Program-made: the position numbers and the translations under genes
Part shown: piece by piece, positions 64,000 to 64,000 of the stretch
Layout: each line of letters opens with the position of its first letter
How positions within the stretch are numbered: position 1 is the first letter of the stretch
The notes under the pieces: generated by a model
Database searches by the model: none
The model's input: only the letters and a program-made list of their open reading frames with translations
Told to the model about the DNA's origin: nothing
Source: AWTP1-13 sp963770295
GTDB taxonomy: Bacteria > Pseudomonadota > Alphaproteobacteria > Rhizobiales > Hyphomicrobiaceae
Assembly (NCBI GenBank): GCA_963770295.1
Contig: CAVYPA010000024.1
Coordinates: 184,091 to 248,090 of the forward strand
Reading direction: 5' to 3'
DNA length: 64,000 nt

Positions 64000-64000
64000 G

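Overview
The window reads as a GC-rich chromosome segment of an alphaproteobacterium of the Hyphomicrobiales type (Bradyrhizobium/Rhodopseudomonas/Xanthobacteraceae-like). This is inferred from gene families, not from a marker gene: HWE-type sensor kinases with MASE1 domains, a DUF3141-pta-ackA-fabI operon, PHB/ketone-body genes, class I PPK2, DUF3300 and DUF6295 proteins. No rRNA, tRNA or CRISPR array was recognised.

Layout. 0-3.4 kb: the tail of an upstream gene, a cysteine-free UdgX uracil-DNA glycosylase and an exported OmpA-domain protein with about twenty 12-residue repeats. 3.7-7.6 kb: a complete sulfate ABC transporter operon (sbp-cysT-cysW-cysA). 8.1-12.9 kb: a secreted histidine phosphatase flanked by two tiny exported peptides, a dienelactone hydrolase/DUF6295 pair, an Asp/Glu racemase, and a small membrane protein behind a candidate EcfG (general stress) promoter.

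12.9-25.7 kb is a decayed zone. It holds broken copies or pieces of a tyrosine recombinase, an IS1182-like transposase, a CDF metal transporter, an HWE kinase, an M20 peptidase, a response regulator, a dienelactone hydrolase and a SnoaL-like protein. Between them lie a few intact genes: an alpha/beta hydrolase, a full HWE kinase, membrane proteins and methyltransferases. 25.7-30 kb: a methyltransferase, a fluoroacetate-dehalogenase-like enzyme ending in an 11-bp tandem repeat, an AI-2E family transporter and PPK2.

30.8-41.4 kb looks like a carbon and energy storage district. DUF3141 (PHA-synthase-like fold), a small hypothetical, phosphate acetyltransferase, acetate kinase and enoyl-ACP reductase form one operon. 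GNAT and SulP genes follow, and then, on the other strand, a two-subunit 3-oxoacid CoA-transferase and a 3-hydroxybutyrate dehydrogenase. PPK2 lies just upstream.

41.9-54.3 kb: a DUF3300 protein and a CBS protein, then a striking amino-acid decarboxylation locus. It contains aspartate 4-decarboxylase, an AspT-type aspartate:alanine exchanger, an acid-inducible-type Orn/Lys/Arg decarboxylase, an OprD-type porin and a second AspT-family exchanger. Together these could run proton-consuming decarboxylation/antiport cycles (acid resistance or proton-motive-force generation). 54.4-60.6 kb: an orphan Sfp-type phosphopantetheinyl transferase, pirin, FMN reductase with a divergent HxlR regulator, a membrane methyltransferase-like protein, a dead and a live GST, and a DUF421 protein. 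61.4 kb to the right edge: a second MASE1-PAS-HWE kinase, cut by the window end.

Four otherwise intact genes (the OmpA protein, aspartate decarboxylase, Orn/Lys/Arg decarboxylase, second HWE kinase) are each broken by a single one-base change in a short homopolymer. This points to assembly error as much as to real inactivation, so they are annotated here as joined genes.
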